Positions 1-12,789 of a stretch of DNA of 64,000 bases are shown here, piece by piece; the stretch's first letter is position 1; each line of letters starts with the position of its first letter. Under the pieces are notes generated by a model. It was not told the origin of the DNA. It saw only the letters and a list, made by a program, of their open reading frames with translations, and made no database searches. Where the stretch lies: contig JAUPFV010000002.1 of assembly GCA_036936605.1 (NCBI GenBank), forward strand, positions 341,436,654 through 341,500,653, in the 5' to 3' direction. Both the position numbers and the translations under genes were made by a program. The DNA is from Limnanthes douglasii subsp. nivea (taxonomy: Eukaryota > Streptophyta > Magnoliopsida > Brassicales > Limnanthaceae).

Positions 1-232
1 ATTTGAAACCTTGTTAGATTGTTGAATATATGACCATTTTCTTTGTTCACACTTTCAAGTTAACAGTGGATATAAGTCACAAAATTCGATTAAAGATTTT
101 TAAATGGATGTTTGTTTAAAATTGATGGGTGTTTGTTTAAGTTTTCTAGATGTTGTCAATAGATGTTGGCTTAAGTTGAATGAGAATTATGTTGTATTTT
201 AGAAAGGATATGTTCCACATTGTCGATGGAAT

Positions 233-360
233 TTCCAACCGTCGGTGTATAAACTACACAATAGCAACGTACTATGAAGCTGGTTGTATGTAAATTATAC
301 ACCACCAATGTAATAAACCACCGACATTGTAGAATTTAAACACCAACAATGTAGTAGTAC
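233..360. repeat. Candidate MULE-side terminal sequence rich in CCGTCGGTGTA / ACCACCGACA
   Basis: This segment contains short inverted and direct copies of a CCGTCGGTGTA / TACACCACC motif. A similar palindromic patch lies at 3725-3765, so the two patches bracket the MULE relic. They could be remnants of its terminal inverted repeats, but I cannot align long matching ends and no target duplication is visible. The same style of motif recurs in the tandem repeat at 12.8-13.7 kb. Confidence 0.3.
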
Positions 361-439
361 TGTTGACTTTAAAGACACGTTTATGATGACGGATAATTTC
401 ATTCACGTTCGAACCATTTTTCGAACGGATATTCCTCAT

Positions 440-850
440 CTATGCTAGTTCTATTAGAAATTTTGTAAGCGTTTTGACGCGGTTGACTTTTGCATCTATT
501 TTATCTTTAAGTTCTTGCACCAAATGATCCAATATATCTGTTGTAATAACGCTTTGAAATCTCATACTGAAACCATCGTAGGTTTCATATTCAAATTGAT
601 ATGGGAGTGACGTGATAAGTATACTCATAATCGTTTTCAAATAATCTAAACCTAATGACCACTTCATCATGTCGCGTGCTTGGGGCATCATACAAGCAGA
701 ACACGTTATTTCCCTAACGTGTATGAAGTATATTCTGCATAAAACTACGTTGATAAAACCAGGAGTTTCTTTCCACGTCGTGTATTTCAAGCAATCAATG
801 TTTTTTAGCAGATGCACATCTTTGTGTATATTCCAATTCACATCACCCAT
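440..850 (-). other. Unrecognised open frame of 136 codons
   Basis: An open frame begins with MGDVNWNIHKDV and reads 136 residues without a stop, which is long for this AT-rich stretch. I do not recognise a domain. It lies on the same strand as, and downstream of, the MULE relic, so it may be a remnant of transposon-encoded sequence beyond the OTU-like segment. It has two cysteines in a C-x2-C spacing but no convincing metal-binding pattern. It may equally be chance. Confidence 0.2.
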
Positions 851-1759
851 GTCTATAAGTTTTCAATTTTAATTCCTTACAAATTCAAGCGTCTATTTAA
901 TGAGCTTTTGGGAAAGGATAGTGTTATCCATATATACCTATAAAAATTGCACAAATGTAAGTTGTGGATAGTGTAATTCCCTTAACAAATCTTCTTAGGA
1001 CATCTATCGGATAAGAGTAACGCATATCCCGGAGTATGTCAGGATAAACCCATGTGATGAGTTTCATTTAAATTAGAAGTGTTCAGATCAAACATATAGG
1101 GGTTCAGATAAAGCATTGTCCTAAATTTTACTTGATAAGCTAATCGTAATATACCTATGAATATTTGAAATAATATGGTAATCGTAACAAAAAGATTAGA
1201 ATAATGTTATAGTTTTGGATTGGCATTTCTTATATTTTCATAAAATTTAAGTTTTATCTGTGAAAACAGTACATAGATTACAATAAGAAATAGTTGAATG
1301 AAATAGTCTATATAAATTAACTGAAATCGGCTAGATCAATTTCTCTACGTTTTTAAAATTCTACATATCTCTTGCAACAAGGAATAATAGTAATTCCCAA
1401 TTCCAAGATTTATAATCTCCTTTTCCCAATTTCGTAGAAGAGTGGTGTATCTTATTACACAGGCTTTAAGGAACAATCAAAGTTGCATAAAAAAATTATA
1501 ATGTAAATATCTCAAAATTATTGTCAGTTGAACCAAATATTTTAGTTGAAATTAAACACTTACATTAACAAATTGATTGTCATTCACCTAACCCAATCCA
1601 ATTTTCTTACTCTCTAACATCGGATGGGGTGATCCCCGTAAATGTAAATAAGTGTAACTAACATCATTCATCCCTGACTGCGCTACAAAGTTGTGGATGC
1701 AATTAAGATTTGATATGATTGTGATTCATTTTGGGAATTATCATCCAATAATCAAAAGT

Positions 1760-1960
1760 ATTGATACTGTTGTCACACTATACACATTCCATAATCTTAG
1801 ATCACTTCTCAATACTTTCACATATCCTTGTTTAATGGATCGGATAATCCATAAGCATATGATAGAGGGGATTCATAATTGAATTCCATCCATGTTGTTA
1901 CTCATACAAGGAAAACACAATCGATTGATACCCGCAATGCACGTCTGATTTAACGTCGTT
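1760..1960 (-). pseudogene. OTU-like cysteine protease relic of the MULE
   Basis: The minus strand across 1900-1960 reads SDVHCGYQSIV, matching the OTU-family block D-x-x-x-D-G-x-C-G-[FY], with the cysteine kept and the second Asp-Gly replaced by Val-His. Further on (about 1745-1790) it reads DYWMIIPKMNHN, like the W-M-x-x-P-x-M motif that follows the OTU domain in plant MULE-linked proteins. Several in-frame stops interrupt it. It is a dead copy; the homology rests on two short motifs plus context. Confidence 0.5.
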
Positions 1961-2517
1961 GATGGAAGTTATGAAACGTTTATAGAAGAGAGTGATTTTT
2001 TAAGTAATCATTCATATGAGAAACCCATTACACCTTAGAAGGTATTGTACCGCTTGACCTAAAAAGAACCATTCCACTTGATGTTAATGTATCGTACGAG
2101 TTCCAAATGATAGTTCAACTTTAAACGGTTTATCTAGAGGAGTAATATGACCACTTGATTATGTAGGAACTGTGTGCTCTTTCCGTAATTTGATTAGCAA
2201 AGTTTTGTTCCCTCGCATAATGGCCGACAGAACATTGAAAGTTTGATGTAATGATGGTCTACTTGCTTTCTCTGTATCTAGCATATGTGGGTAATATGCT
2301 TTGTCTCATTTAGTGGAAAATTCGATGCACAAATATATATTTTATGTTTCATAGTTGGACGATCATGGGCTTTTAGTTTATCTGCAGATTCTAAAATAGA
2401 AGATGTTCCCAGCTAGACTATGCCAAACCATTTATTGTACACATATTTTATGCTTCGTCTTTGTTTTGCATGATAACATTAACTAGTTATTTTCCAGTTT
2501 CTATTTTAATATTATTA

Positions 2518-2772
2518 TTATTTCGTTAGATTAGTATGGGAAACTATACCTGACCTCTTCAAATGACCATGGATAGAGTGTAAAGGTATCGTTATGCCTT
2601 TACATACAAAATCGACGATGTCATGCGAACAAGGTATATTGTGCATGGTTCGTATCGAACACGAATTTGAACCAGCATTATCTTTCATATTTTGGAAAGA
2701 TTCTAGAAAATAATTGTAAAGCTTCGTAAGACACGTTACTTCATAGTTCTTTGTACACTTTATGAAAAACAT
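2518..2772 (-). pseudogene. MULE transposase C-terminal part with SWIM-like zinc finger
   Basis: The 84-residue frame contains CSIRTMHNIPCSH followed by IPLHSIHGHLKR. MULE/FAR1 transposases carry a SWIM motif C-x-C...(G)LPC-x-[HC] followed by IPL-x-x-IH-x-x-W-x-R-L. Here the first cysteine of the pair appears replaced by Asn while the later Cys and His remain. The frame is broken on both sides, so this is a relic exon rather than a gene. Confidence 0.55.
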
Positions 2773-3169
2773 TATGTAGGGTTAAAACTCGACTATTCTC
2801 AAATGAGCCTCTAATTACTCCATGTTGCAAACTGAGCAAAGTATGCATCTTTAACTAAAACGACTTAAACTTACATTTTTTCGTACCAATTGTACTCTTT
2901 AGGGTGGAATGAGCACTCTCAATGCGGTTAGTATTTTGGTTACCGAAATGTAAGAACTTGTTAGTTTCCACGTCAAAAACTTATAATTGGAAGGCTCTGA
3001 CTAACTATCATTGTATTCGGTTGCTTTTAGATAAAAAAAATTAGTCGTAGATCATTTCAGCCCGATACTTATTGAACAAGAAAATTGTGTCCGAAATCAT
3101 CATGTTATTCCACAACTTCAAAAATGCACGGAGTCTTTTTTCTAGTTTATGATTTTTGTTTAGATGTTA

Positions 3170-3420
3170 ATGTGTCGCCAACATAAACGTGGGTTGCTTT
3201 AGGAAACACTTGATCGATAGCCTTAACCAATCCTAAGTTTATATCCATCAAAATAATGGACGGTTGCTCGATGAAGTGAGTTACCATCAACGATTGCAAG
3301 TATTCTAATACATGTAGTTATCAATTTTCTCTCCGGGCATAAACACGAATATGAAGTCGAAAATCTTATCGATATCGTGTACTTTGTTGTCTTGTAAGTA
3401 TTATCCATTATTAGTTCATT
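3170..3420 (-). pseudogene. MULE transposase catalytic core relic
   Basis: The minus strand reads MDNTYKTTKYTI (family motif MDxTYKTNKY, carrying the first catalytic Asp) and then, in a shifted frame, IILMDINLGLVKAIDQVFP (family motif VxxTDxxxALxxAIxxVFP, second Asp). At least one frameshift lies between the two blocks and stops follow. The order and spacing fit the DDE domain of MULE transposases. This is non-functional. Confidence 0.6.
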
Positions 3421-3724
3421 TGGAAATATTTATAGCAACTCTAAACTAATCGGGTATGCGAATAAAAGTATCTTTTAAGATACCACTCCCTTTTGCGACT
3501 GGTTTATTCCATTCGAAGTACTCTTGCAGTTCCAGATCACCTAAAAAATATTGCATCTGCAAGCGATCGCCTTTCTCGATCTTGTGGTATTTTGGTTAAG
3601 CATTGTATATAGTGGTCAAGCAAAGCGAATTCTTAGAGTTCATCTTATTCATTGTATATAGTACAAATCCCACTTTTAGTTCATTGTTAGTCTAAAAATT
3701 TATAGCGTAATGTCTTATTGACTG

Positions 3725-3765
3725 CGTATAAACGTCGGTGTAACTTACACCACCGACGACAAAAA
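3725..3765. repeat. Palindromic CGTCGGTGTAA patch bracketing the MULE relic
   Basis: The sequence CGTCGGTGTAA is followed by an inverted copy, TTACACCACCGACG. It matches the motif near position 235 in composition and may mark the other end of the MULE. A clean terminal repeat could not be traced. Confidence 0.3.
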
Positions 3766-6700
3766 CAAATCTCAAATTCTAGTATAAATGTATTACCGCC
3801 AATAGAGAGCGTTATATCGCTAGCTACTAAAAAATTATATTTTCTAGCACAACTTAAATGATGTACACGGTGACTATTAATTAACTACTTCATAATATAT
3901 TATTAAAACATTTGAATTTATTTTTTAAATAAAAAATTTGGTGGTAAATTTTGTGTTGAAATGAATGTCAAACTAGACTTTTCTAATTTTAAAATAAACC
4001 ATTTATTTTTTGTTTTCGTAAAAAGGTTATAAAAAAAATATTAAACTATTTATATAAAAATCTTATATCGAACAATAGCTAATGGCTAATAGGTTAGTAA
4101 CAAACTTAAAACAATCTAGATGTTCGACAACCATTCTCCCGAGTTTAGTTTATTCGTATTTTATCAAATTTTATACCATCAAAGGAATGAAATCAAATTT
4201 CGTATTCATGTCTAGGCTAGAAGTAGAAAGCAAAATTCAAATTGAAATCATAAATGAAAGAGATGCCTCGTACTCGGTTATTTTATCGGTATTCATACGT
4301 GGGCTTAAAAGGAGAAAGCAAAATTCAAATTGATATCACGAGACTTTGTAGTCTTATCTGCCATTTCGAATTTCAAGACCAACCGAGATACCTTTGGGCT
4401 TTGGCTGCCGCGTAACAATTTACGTGTATTTATTATTGCCAGCTTAGGAGTACTGCCTTAAATGTTCTGACAGACCGACTGGTCCAACGTCACTAACTTA
4501 AATACCTTAAAAAACTATATGAAAAATACACCGGTGCATAAACAAGAACGGTGCAAACGAATTTAAATCTGTGACGTGAAAATAAATATTTATATTTATT
4601 AACAGGACACAATATTGTGTTTTCAATTTCTTTTACATGTTAAAAACAAAAATAATAAAGATTTATTTTATGAGAATTTTTATTTAGTAAAGACTAATAT
4701 TTAAACTTTATATAGATCTAGTTAACTACTCATGAATCACATTTGTATAGAATTTTGTAAAATATTGGTAAAACCAAATTAATAGATTATGAAATAGGTT
4801 AATAAAAAAATAGATGTTGAATAAAACTATAACTTTTACAAAAATGTTGATATATGCGCACAATTATTATATTTTATTATTAATTAATAGTAATTTATAT
4901 GAATGGTGGGAAGTAAATTAAATATTATAATTTTTGTCGATGACTATTCTAAACTTATTATATATACATATTTATAAATCTAAAAGTTGAAGTTTTAAAT
5001 ATTCTAAATTAGTTCGGGAGACGATGTATATTTATTTTTGTAGGAATTCTGTTTTTTAAATTTGGATTGAAGTTTGAATTTTTTTGTTTGTTAGGTGTTT
5101 AATATTTGAATATTGAGGGTTTTTTAATTACAGCGATAATCATAGTATTTAAGTTTTTTTTTTGTTTGGTTTGGTGTTAGCACGATCAGCCGATGCTTGG
5201 TACATTTTAGATGTACTATTACATAAGAGAGGTATAATATTTATTCGCAAAAAAAAGAGCAAAATAAATTCTCGATTTTAAAACAAGTTGTAGAAGATTT
5301 TTTTTAGTGCTTGTCCACTTATTTTTTCCACAAGACAAAATCTCATCCAATAACAAAAGAAATAAGGCTCAAACAAATAGGTCTAGATAATCAAGCTCGT
5401 CTAGCTAAGTAGCAAGACAATTCTACGCATCAGTGTTCTAGTATGAATATTCCAGTTATTGGGGATTAGACATGGACTTTGGAGACTGAGTTGTAGGTTT
5501 CAGACTCCCTAGCGGTGTTCAATGGGTTTCAGGTTTCGACATCAAATATTATCACATGATAGGCCTCTTCTTGGACCTGCACGCATGAGTAAACATGTCA
5601 ACTTTGGTAACCACTTCTAAACTTTCTTTTTCCTCTCATATTTCCTATAAAGTAGAGAGGTTATGAGTTTGTCCTTAGTGTTTGTCACCTTTTCGGCGGC
5701 TTCCTTTGCTATATTTTGGGTATCGTATCTTTCCTCTGTGTCGTTTGATCCAATGACATCTTTAAACTCGTACATGTATTTTTATTTTCCCATACTAATG
5801 AAATTAAATATATAAAAAAGATGTTACATTGAGTGATTGGAGGCTCAGATGATTAATCTTATATAGAGTAGTAGATTGGGGGCTCGAAGTGTTTGAAAGA
5901 ATAACTCAAGTGTTTAAAACGAATTTTGCTTTAGTATTTATACGGTCGGGTCTTTTTTTTGTATTTTTAACTTCTCACTAAGTATTGTTGAAATATATAA
6001 GAAGACCAAGAGGCACAACGTGACAGTTTGCACACGTGATATTCCAAATGTCTACGGTAAAGGAAGTCATTAATGAGATATGACCATCATAAAACAAAGA
6101 TTAAACATATTGTGTGTAATGTTGTTTTGAAATAATATATAATTAGGCTTGCTCAAGACTTTTAAGATTTGTAAAGAAGATTGGCAGCTAATACCTCTTA
6201 TAAGTGCGAGGCTCAACCAACAACCCCCCCCCCCCCCAACACATGTCAAGATCAACCATCAGAGACACCTTATATGTATCATGATCAACCATGAGAAACC
6301 TCCTTATGTGGCAGGCTCATTCAACAAAGACCTCCAATATTTTGTTTATCATCTAATAAACATAGCATATGTGTTTGGGAATCGGCTAACCAAGGCCCCC
6401 AATAAAAATCACTCTTGACTAGTGATACATCTTTTACATCTAATATGTTTTTATTATACCGATACCATTTATACATCACTGAAGCAAGGATATACTCACA
6501 CTAGCGGTCCGCATCTAAGTTGATATCCCAACTTCTATGCTAATCTCATACACTACATGGTTACACTTTTTTCCTCGGTAAAATAAATTATTTTTCTCAA
6601 TGGAGATTTTAATTGGTGAGGGTTTCATGAGGCAAGGGGAGATAATATATATATATATATATAAACTTGCATGTAACTCGATATCCACAAAATAGAAGCT

Positions 6701-8530
6701 ATATCAAGAATTCAGCCAATGAGGTATCATCATAGTCGGCTGCGACTCGAGTTTTGACTGGTAAATTAGTTATAAGTAACAAATTGTATAAATAAGGCCC
6801 GGTGGAAATCACATCCTCCAAGGCCCGTTTGTATGATATAAAACTAATTATAAACACCTTATCACGCTACCGAATAAGAGATTAATTTTATTCACTAAAG
6901 GTTTGCAACTACTTTATCTCTATAGAATTCTTTTACGTGTTAGTAAAAAACTGTCTATTAGTATGGACCTCCTCATATATAAGTTCAAACTACTAACAGA
7001 TACTCAGCAAATACTTGTTATATCTTGAAAAACAAAATTATATTAGACCATAAACAATGTAGTAATGCAAATAATTTTTATAAAAATTTAATTATAGTTT
7101 TTCGATAATATTCAAAAAGACAATTTTAACGAAAAAACTACAAAAATTTATGATCATTTTTTTTACAATAGTCAGTATATATGTTTGAAAATATTCCATA
7201 CACTTTATTATTAATATATATATTAATCAATGATTAGTGAGTACCTCTAATAATTTATATTTGAAAATATTCTATACCATAAACTTCAAAACATGAATTT
7301 AAAATTGTAAGATTTATAACCTTAAATTATTACCATAATCTAATTTTAAATGGACTTCAACTCATTCAAGTTTTTTTGTGGGTAAGGTTTACTAGTTTTT
7401 TATTTTCATTCTTATTTTTAGGTTTCTTAATAAGTTGTACCCATCTATCTAACATTTTGTTTTTCTGGCTATAAAATTAAGACCTCTAAAGTTAAGGTGT
7501 TTTGATCCATTATCACCTTACTCGTATTTGAGGGCGTCTTTGTGATGCTAGACTTCAAAACTTGGAATCAGATGGTTGTCCTCAAATATATGTGGTCCAT
7601 TATTAGTAGTAACCAAAACTATATCTAGTTCAATTAAATTAAAACAGAAACAATTAAAAATAAACTTTAAATCTTGGATCCTCTCCCTCCCCGATTTGGA
7701 ATAAATATTTATGTTTTAAAGCTCTAGCGTGTAAAATATATAGGGTGACGATCAGTATTGACGGGTCTAACTTATTTTGGTATGATACATGGTTTCTCTG
7801 AATCTATTTGATAACCCACAATAAATCAATTATTATTTGTGATTCTACGATTGACAACAACCAACCTTAAGGTTTGTGACTTAATTTTGGATGACCATTT
7901 GAACTATTCGGCCCAAATAAGGTCTGAGAGTTGCAGAAACCACCACAACCGTTAAGATATCAACAAACTCATTTTCTCACTCCCATCTCCGAGTATTAAT
8001 TATAATACGGCTACATCTCTAGGTATTAGTTATAATACGGCTAATGTTGTGCATTCAAGAATCAAAATGTTAACTTGATCATCAAGAAAACTTACCATAT
8101 CATATAGATTTTCACTCCATATGTCGGGTGGACTGAGTTGGTATGATAAAAATAGAATATATATTGTCACTTTTCTATTCTTTGTTTTACATCCTTGACA
8201 AGTTGTCTATTTGAGATAAACTCATTAGTTGTGGACTAAATTACAATTATTACCATGCTCTATATAAGTTTTGTGATGAACTCATCAATGATATAACATA
8301 TGATTACGTATTCACTTATAGAATTTGAAATGGTCGGTTCTGATATGGAAATGAGTTTTTAGGATTTAATTTATAAACAACGTAAATTTAGGGATTTGAT
8401 TGTAATTAGTATAAGTTTTGACTTTAATTTCTGAGTGATGAAAGTTTTAGGAAGCTATTGTGACTTTACATAATTCGTAAGGACTAAATAGCAATTAACC
8501 CGTTTTTGTAATAGATTCAGTTATTTAACT
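3766..8530. other. AT-rich stretch with no recognised gene
   Basis: Only short open frames occur here. I see an AT-rich background, a run of 15 C at about 6226-6240, a short TA run near 6647-6661, and a small near-duplication of GTATTA(A/G)TTATAATACGGCT at 7994-8042. I recognise no coding sequence on either strand. Confidence 0.5.
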
Positions 8531-8725
8531 AAGTCTTGGCTCCTCTATATAAAGGACCACACAGATCTAATACAGAGGTTGAACACTTTTTACTTGAAAC
8601 TCATTTTATACTTGTGTTTTCTCTCTCTAAAAATTCTAAAATACTTTCTCTCTCTAAGATTTCTCTCTACCAATTTACCAAAGCAAATCAAAACCTTATC
8701 ACCTTCGAAGCTAAAGTTTACGCTT
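8530..8725 (+). promoter_or_regulatory. Promoter-like block: TATATAAA followed by CT-rich leader
   Basis: CTCTATATAAAGGA at about 8541 is followed by repeated TTTCTCTCTCTAA-type pyrimidine patches (8617-8670), the usual look of a plant core promoter with a Y-patch leader. No coding sequence follows. A similar arrangement exists in the retrotransposon antisense promoters described below, so this could be a remnant of an LTR or of such a promoter. Confidence 0.35.
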
Positions 8726-9294
8726 AATGGTCATGATTAGCCTCGATTTATAAATAAGACTACAAACTAGCCTTCATATCAGACCCGTCATTTGACATGT
8801 GTGTTTATTTGCGGTAAATTACTACGTTTGACAGAATTTGAACTCAATATAATTTTTGTTCCCTACCCCCCTTGCCTCTATGATTCCACGCCATGTGTTT
8901 TCACATCTATTGTTCAGATATTTTGGTACCAAAATTGTCTCACCAAGGTAACTATTTACGTGGTTCTAACTTAATTTTGTTATTTATATTTTTACGATTA
9001 TCGTTTCTTTCGATTTTATAGTGATTTTTAAATTAGATAAACCTTAGTTATCCTTTTAAATTTTCTCATTCGAATTTGGATTACCTAATTGTCATTTGGA
9101 TACGATTATTCTTTTGATAACTCATTTAATGCTAAATATTATTATTTATTGATAATTAGTTAGTTATTAGATATATTATTATAATTTAATATAACATAAT
9201 ATGTATTTATTTTATATTTATCATTATTTCAAAACTAATCCAATGATGTTAAAATCACCGTATGTAAAATCCAACTCAATAATACTATAGAATG

Positions 9295-9298
<4 letters not shown>

Positions 9299-9344
<46 letters not shown>
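9299..9344. repeat. (TA)n microsatellite
   Basis: This is an uninterrupted run of about 22 TA units in AT-rich DNA. Confidence 0.9.
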
Positions 9345-9347
<3 letters not shown>

Positions 9348-9675
9348 TGTTTATTAAAATGATGCATATTAACTAATAATATGAGAAATGTTAATGAAAT
9401 TTAATAAAATTATTATTAAATTATGAATAAATAAATACTAATATTATTATGGTATCAAAAACAACCTAAATGAACTCCATAAGGAAAAAGAAAAGACTAG
9501 ATATAAAAAACAATACAATAAGCTCTATATATTGTTGTTCCAGCAGGTTCCACCAGTGGTGTTGGACGCTTCACTTTCTTTTGTTTTCTCTTTGATTTCC
9601 AGTCACACAAACAACACATACATTTTGCAATTGGATCTTTTGTTTCCATGGCAAGTTTAGATCGTATCCGGAAGA

Positions 9676-9865
9676 GAGAGTATGAATGCTTTAAAGGGCA
9701 ATAAAACTCAAGGTGGTTTAAGCATTGGATTTGTCTTCTCCATAAAAGCTTAAAGAAATTTTATTTACATGAGAGTATGAATGCTATAAAGGCAATAAAA
9801 CTCAAGGTGGTTTAAGAATTGGATTTGTCTTCTCCATAAAAGCTTGAAGAAATTTTATTTACATG
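9676..9865. repeat. 95-bp tandem duplication
   Basis: Two adjacent copies start with GAGAGTATGAATGCT (9676 and 9771) and both run through CAAGGTGGTTTAAG and TTTTATTTACAT. They differ by a handful of substitutions and one or two single-base indels. The sequence is non-coding and the duplication looks fairly recent. Confidence 0.85.
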
Positions 9866-12789
9866 GGTTAGTGATTACTGTAAGCTATTTTATTTTAATA
9901 ATTTTCGCAATTAACCTTTTACTGATTTTTTATGTCGGTCTTCCATAACATTTACCAATAGGCACCATAATTAGGAGTATTAGCTTAGATAACATTTGCT
10001 GTGTATTTTACTTTTATGATTTCAGTTTTCATTAATTAAAAGTTGATTAATAATTTATAAAACAAAATTACAAGTATAATTTTATTTTCCATATAAGAGT
10101 TTATTTTACCTTTCAAGTATATGATGATTATTGTTTTGCTCAGTTCTGAACTAAAAAATCCAAATCCAAATACTAAAGAAAGCACTATATTTGAATTTAT
10201 TTTTATTTTATCCTTTTTTTGGAATTTCTTTTTAATTTTTGGTTGTTCACTGTATTGACTTTTGATTCAAGTGGATTCCATTTTCTCACATTTTGAAACA
10301 AAAAAAATAGAGAATTTATTTCACATATGTTTATATTTCGTTCCTATTGTTTAGGTTCATCCATCCGGCAAGGACCTTCCCTGCCGGGTGAAAAGGTTCA
10401 CCCCTACCAGACTGCGATAAAAAAAACATTTTAGTAAAAAGTAAATTGGTGGTAAATGAAACGCCACTGTTTAAATTTTCGATCGACTATCCTTTTTTAA
10501 TATAGTTTAGTCAAAGATTTTTTTAATTTATTATTTTTATTGGTTTGCATTCAACCAAAGTATCCTTTCAAACTTTAAAAAAATAATGAAACAACAAATA
10601 CAAAATTAATTTAAAGTCATTTGTTTTGAAATATTTTTTTAAAAAAACCTTGAATTATAAGAATTTGTTTTTCATCGAGAATGTATATAATGCTCAACTA
10701 AACCACAAAAGATTAAGAAAGGCGGTCACTCACATTTGTAATATTTTTAGGCGAATTCAAAAGGTTAAATTGTTGCAAATGACATAGATTGACCTAAGAC
10801 CAAAATAATATCCTAATTGAATTTTTTTTTGTACACACAGTTAGTTTAGATTTGTTACAAATGTTTCCACATGTGCCAATAATAGAGGTCGTTGGATCCA
10901 TTTGTATCGGTATGACTTTCTACATTCAATTTGGGTTAATGTTTAGAGATAAAGTTGATAAATACAAGTGAGATTAAAATATTTGCAATCGTGATGGTAA
11001 CTAACTTCATCGAAGAACCGTCCGTTGTTTTGACGAATAGATTCCTAGTTTTAGTGAAGGCTCTCAAACAAGTGTCCACTAATGTAACAGGAATGCTATG
11101 TTGATGACACATTAACATGAACGTTCTTGTGAAAACAAAGATACTCATTAATGAAAAAAAATAAAACTATGATGGTTTTTTACGTTTGTGGAATCAAATG
11201 ATGTTTTCGGAGACGAAACTCGAGTTCAATAACAGTCGGTCTGAAATTATTCATGACTTCAAACATTAGATAAAAGCAATCAAATACATCAAAAAAATCT
11301 AGTTCCTTAAAGTGATAAGTTTCTCCGATGAATAAAATTACAAGGAGCACCATCTCCGACGTCTTAGATGAATAAAATTAAGTTGGACTTTACTAATATA
11401 AACCACTTTGTCAATGTAAATATTGCATGTCTTTGTTGGATTTAATTCAAAATATTGGGTTGATATTTACATTGGATTTTTTTCTTTGCTTTTTATATAG
11501 TTTTCCATAGTAAATTATGGTCCCTATGCAAATGGTACATCCTTGTTGTATCAGATCATAACACAAACCATACAAGAATTATCAATTATATCGTATTGCA
11601 AAAGATATCAAGAGATTCAAATTCGTAAGAACGTGATTGTCAACCACGAAGTGACCAATTTAGGTCATCTCATTTAATATTATGTGTCTTTTTGAACTAT
11701 TTGTCATTAGAATGTATTTATGCTAAAAACTAATTTATTTTATGTATTCATTTTATGTTATTCTGCTCACGATTTGAAAATATCATACTTAACTCAATTA
11801 AATTAAACTTAAAATTCAAAGACATCAAAATAAAATACATTAAACATAAATAGGCGATACGAATAACATATACGTTGAGAAAAGTTATATCATTGCATAT
11901 CTAGGTCTAGTAAATACTCATCTAACTCCATTTTATTATAGTTTCTTGTTAACGAGGTCCAACTCAATCTTGTGAATTATATGTTGTTTAATGAAATCAG
12001 TAATCCTCAAACCAAACACCTTATGCACCTCTTGTCTATTATTGTACGGGAGGTCATAAAGCCAAATATTTGGAACTGATTCCAAATATTGTATCATCAT
12101 AGTTACATTTAACATCAATGTAAGAGGATGATAACTTACAAAAATAATGTTTAACATTAATGAAACCTGCAAAACAAAAAATATAATAACTTAATAACAT
12201 CAAACGAACATAAAGAAACATTAAACATGAGTTGCAACAACACACATACTATTAGTCAAAGTCATTTGCTTTGTCAAATTCATATCCATCAACGAATGTG
12301 CATTTCGTTTATGCATATATTTTTTCAACGATTTGCTCATCCACATAACATATCATATATTTTATCATGAAACCAATTTCTTTCAAATTGAACATATTGA
12401 ACAAAATATTCATGAGTTTTTACGACAGGTCGAACACCCAAAATATTGGTTCTAAATTCAAAATAAGTGCACCTGGTAAAGCTTTCTTCATGGTTGTGTT
12501 AAAGCGGAGGTGGAGCTCTTAGGAACCCGTACATGTACCCATAAATTTAGTATTACACACATTGTAATTAAAATACTCATTGGTAGTGTCATCCGACCTT
12601 ATTATCTTCACATACTTGACGACTTGTAATAGTTGGTTGTTTTCATTAAGAGTACATCATATATTTAAAAAAATAGATGTTTGATTAGTTATACTATTTT
12701 GGTAGATGAAGACAAGTGGTATGTTTGAGTAGATTTTTATAGAGAAATGAATCATAAATTTGGCAAGATTTTGTACTAGCCGAACTAAA

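Larger units (their letters stand above)
1620..3600 (-). mobile_element. Decayed MULE (Mutator-like) transposon coding region with OTU-like segment
   Basis: Read on the minus strand, scattered frames match the plant MULE/FAR1-type transposase in the expected order: transposase core (about 3170-3420), a middle segment with TNRIESAHSTLK-like sequence across 2890-2960, a SWIM-like zinc-binding tail (2518-2772), then an OTU-like protease segment (about 1760-1960). Stops and frameshifts separate every block, so no protein can be made. Plant MULE-type proteins with an additional OTU or Ulp1-like protease domain are known. The element limits are uncertain; motif-rich patches near 233-360 and 3725-3765 may be its ends. 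Confidence 0.6.
8800..12780. other. AT-rich stretch with microsatellite and duplication, no gene recognised
   Basis: I recognise no coding sequence. The short open frames on the minus strand at 10936-11148 and 11936-12245 show no family motif. A GC-richer palindromic patch (CCGGCAAGGACCTTCCCTGCCGG) lies near 10365-10387. The two repeats worth noting have their own entries. Confidence 0.45.

Noticed and set aside
6149..6418. Plus-strand frame with a Pro run
   Set aside because: The Pro run comes from a poly-C tract; no domain, and composition is not coding-like elsewhere.
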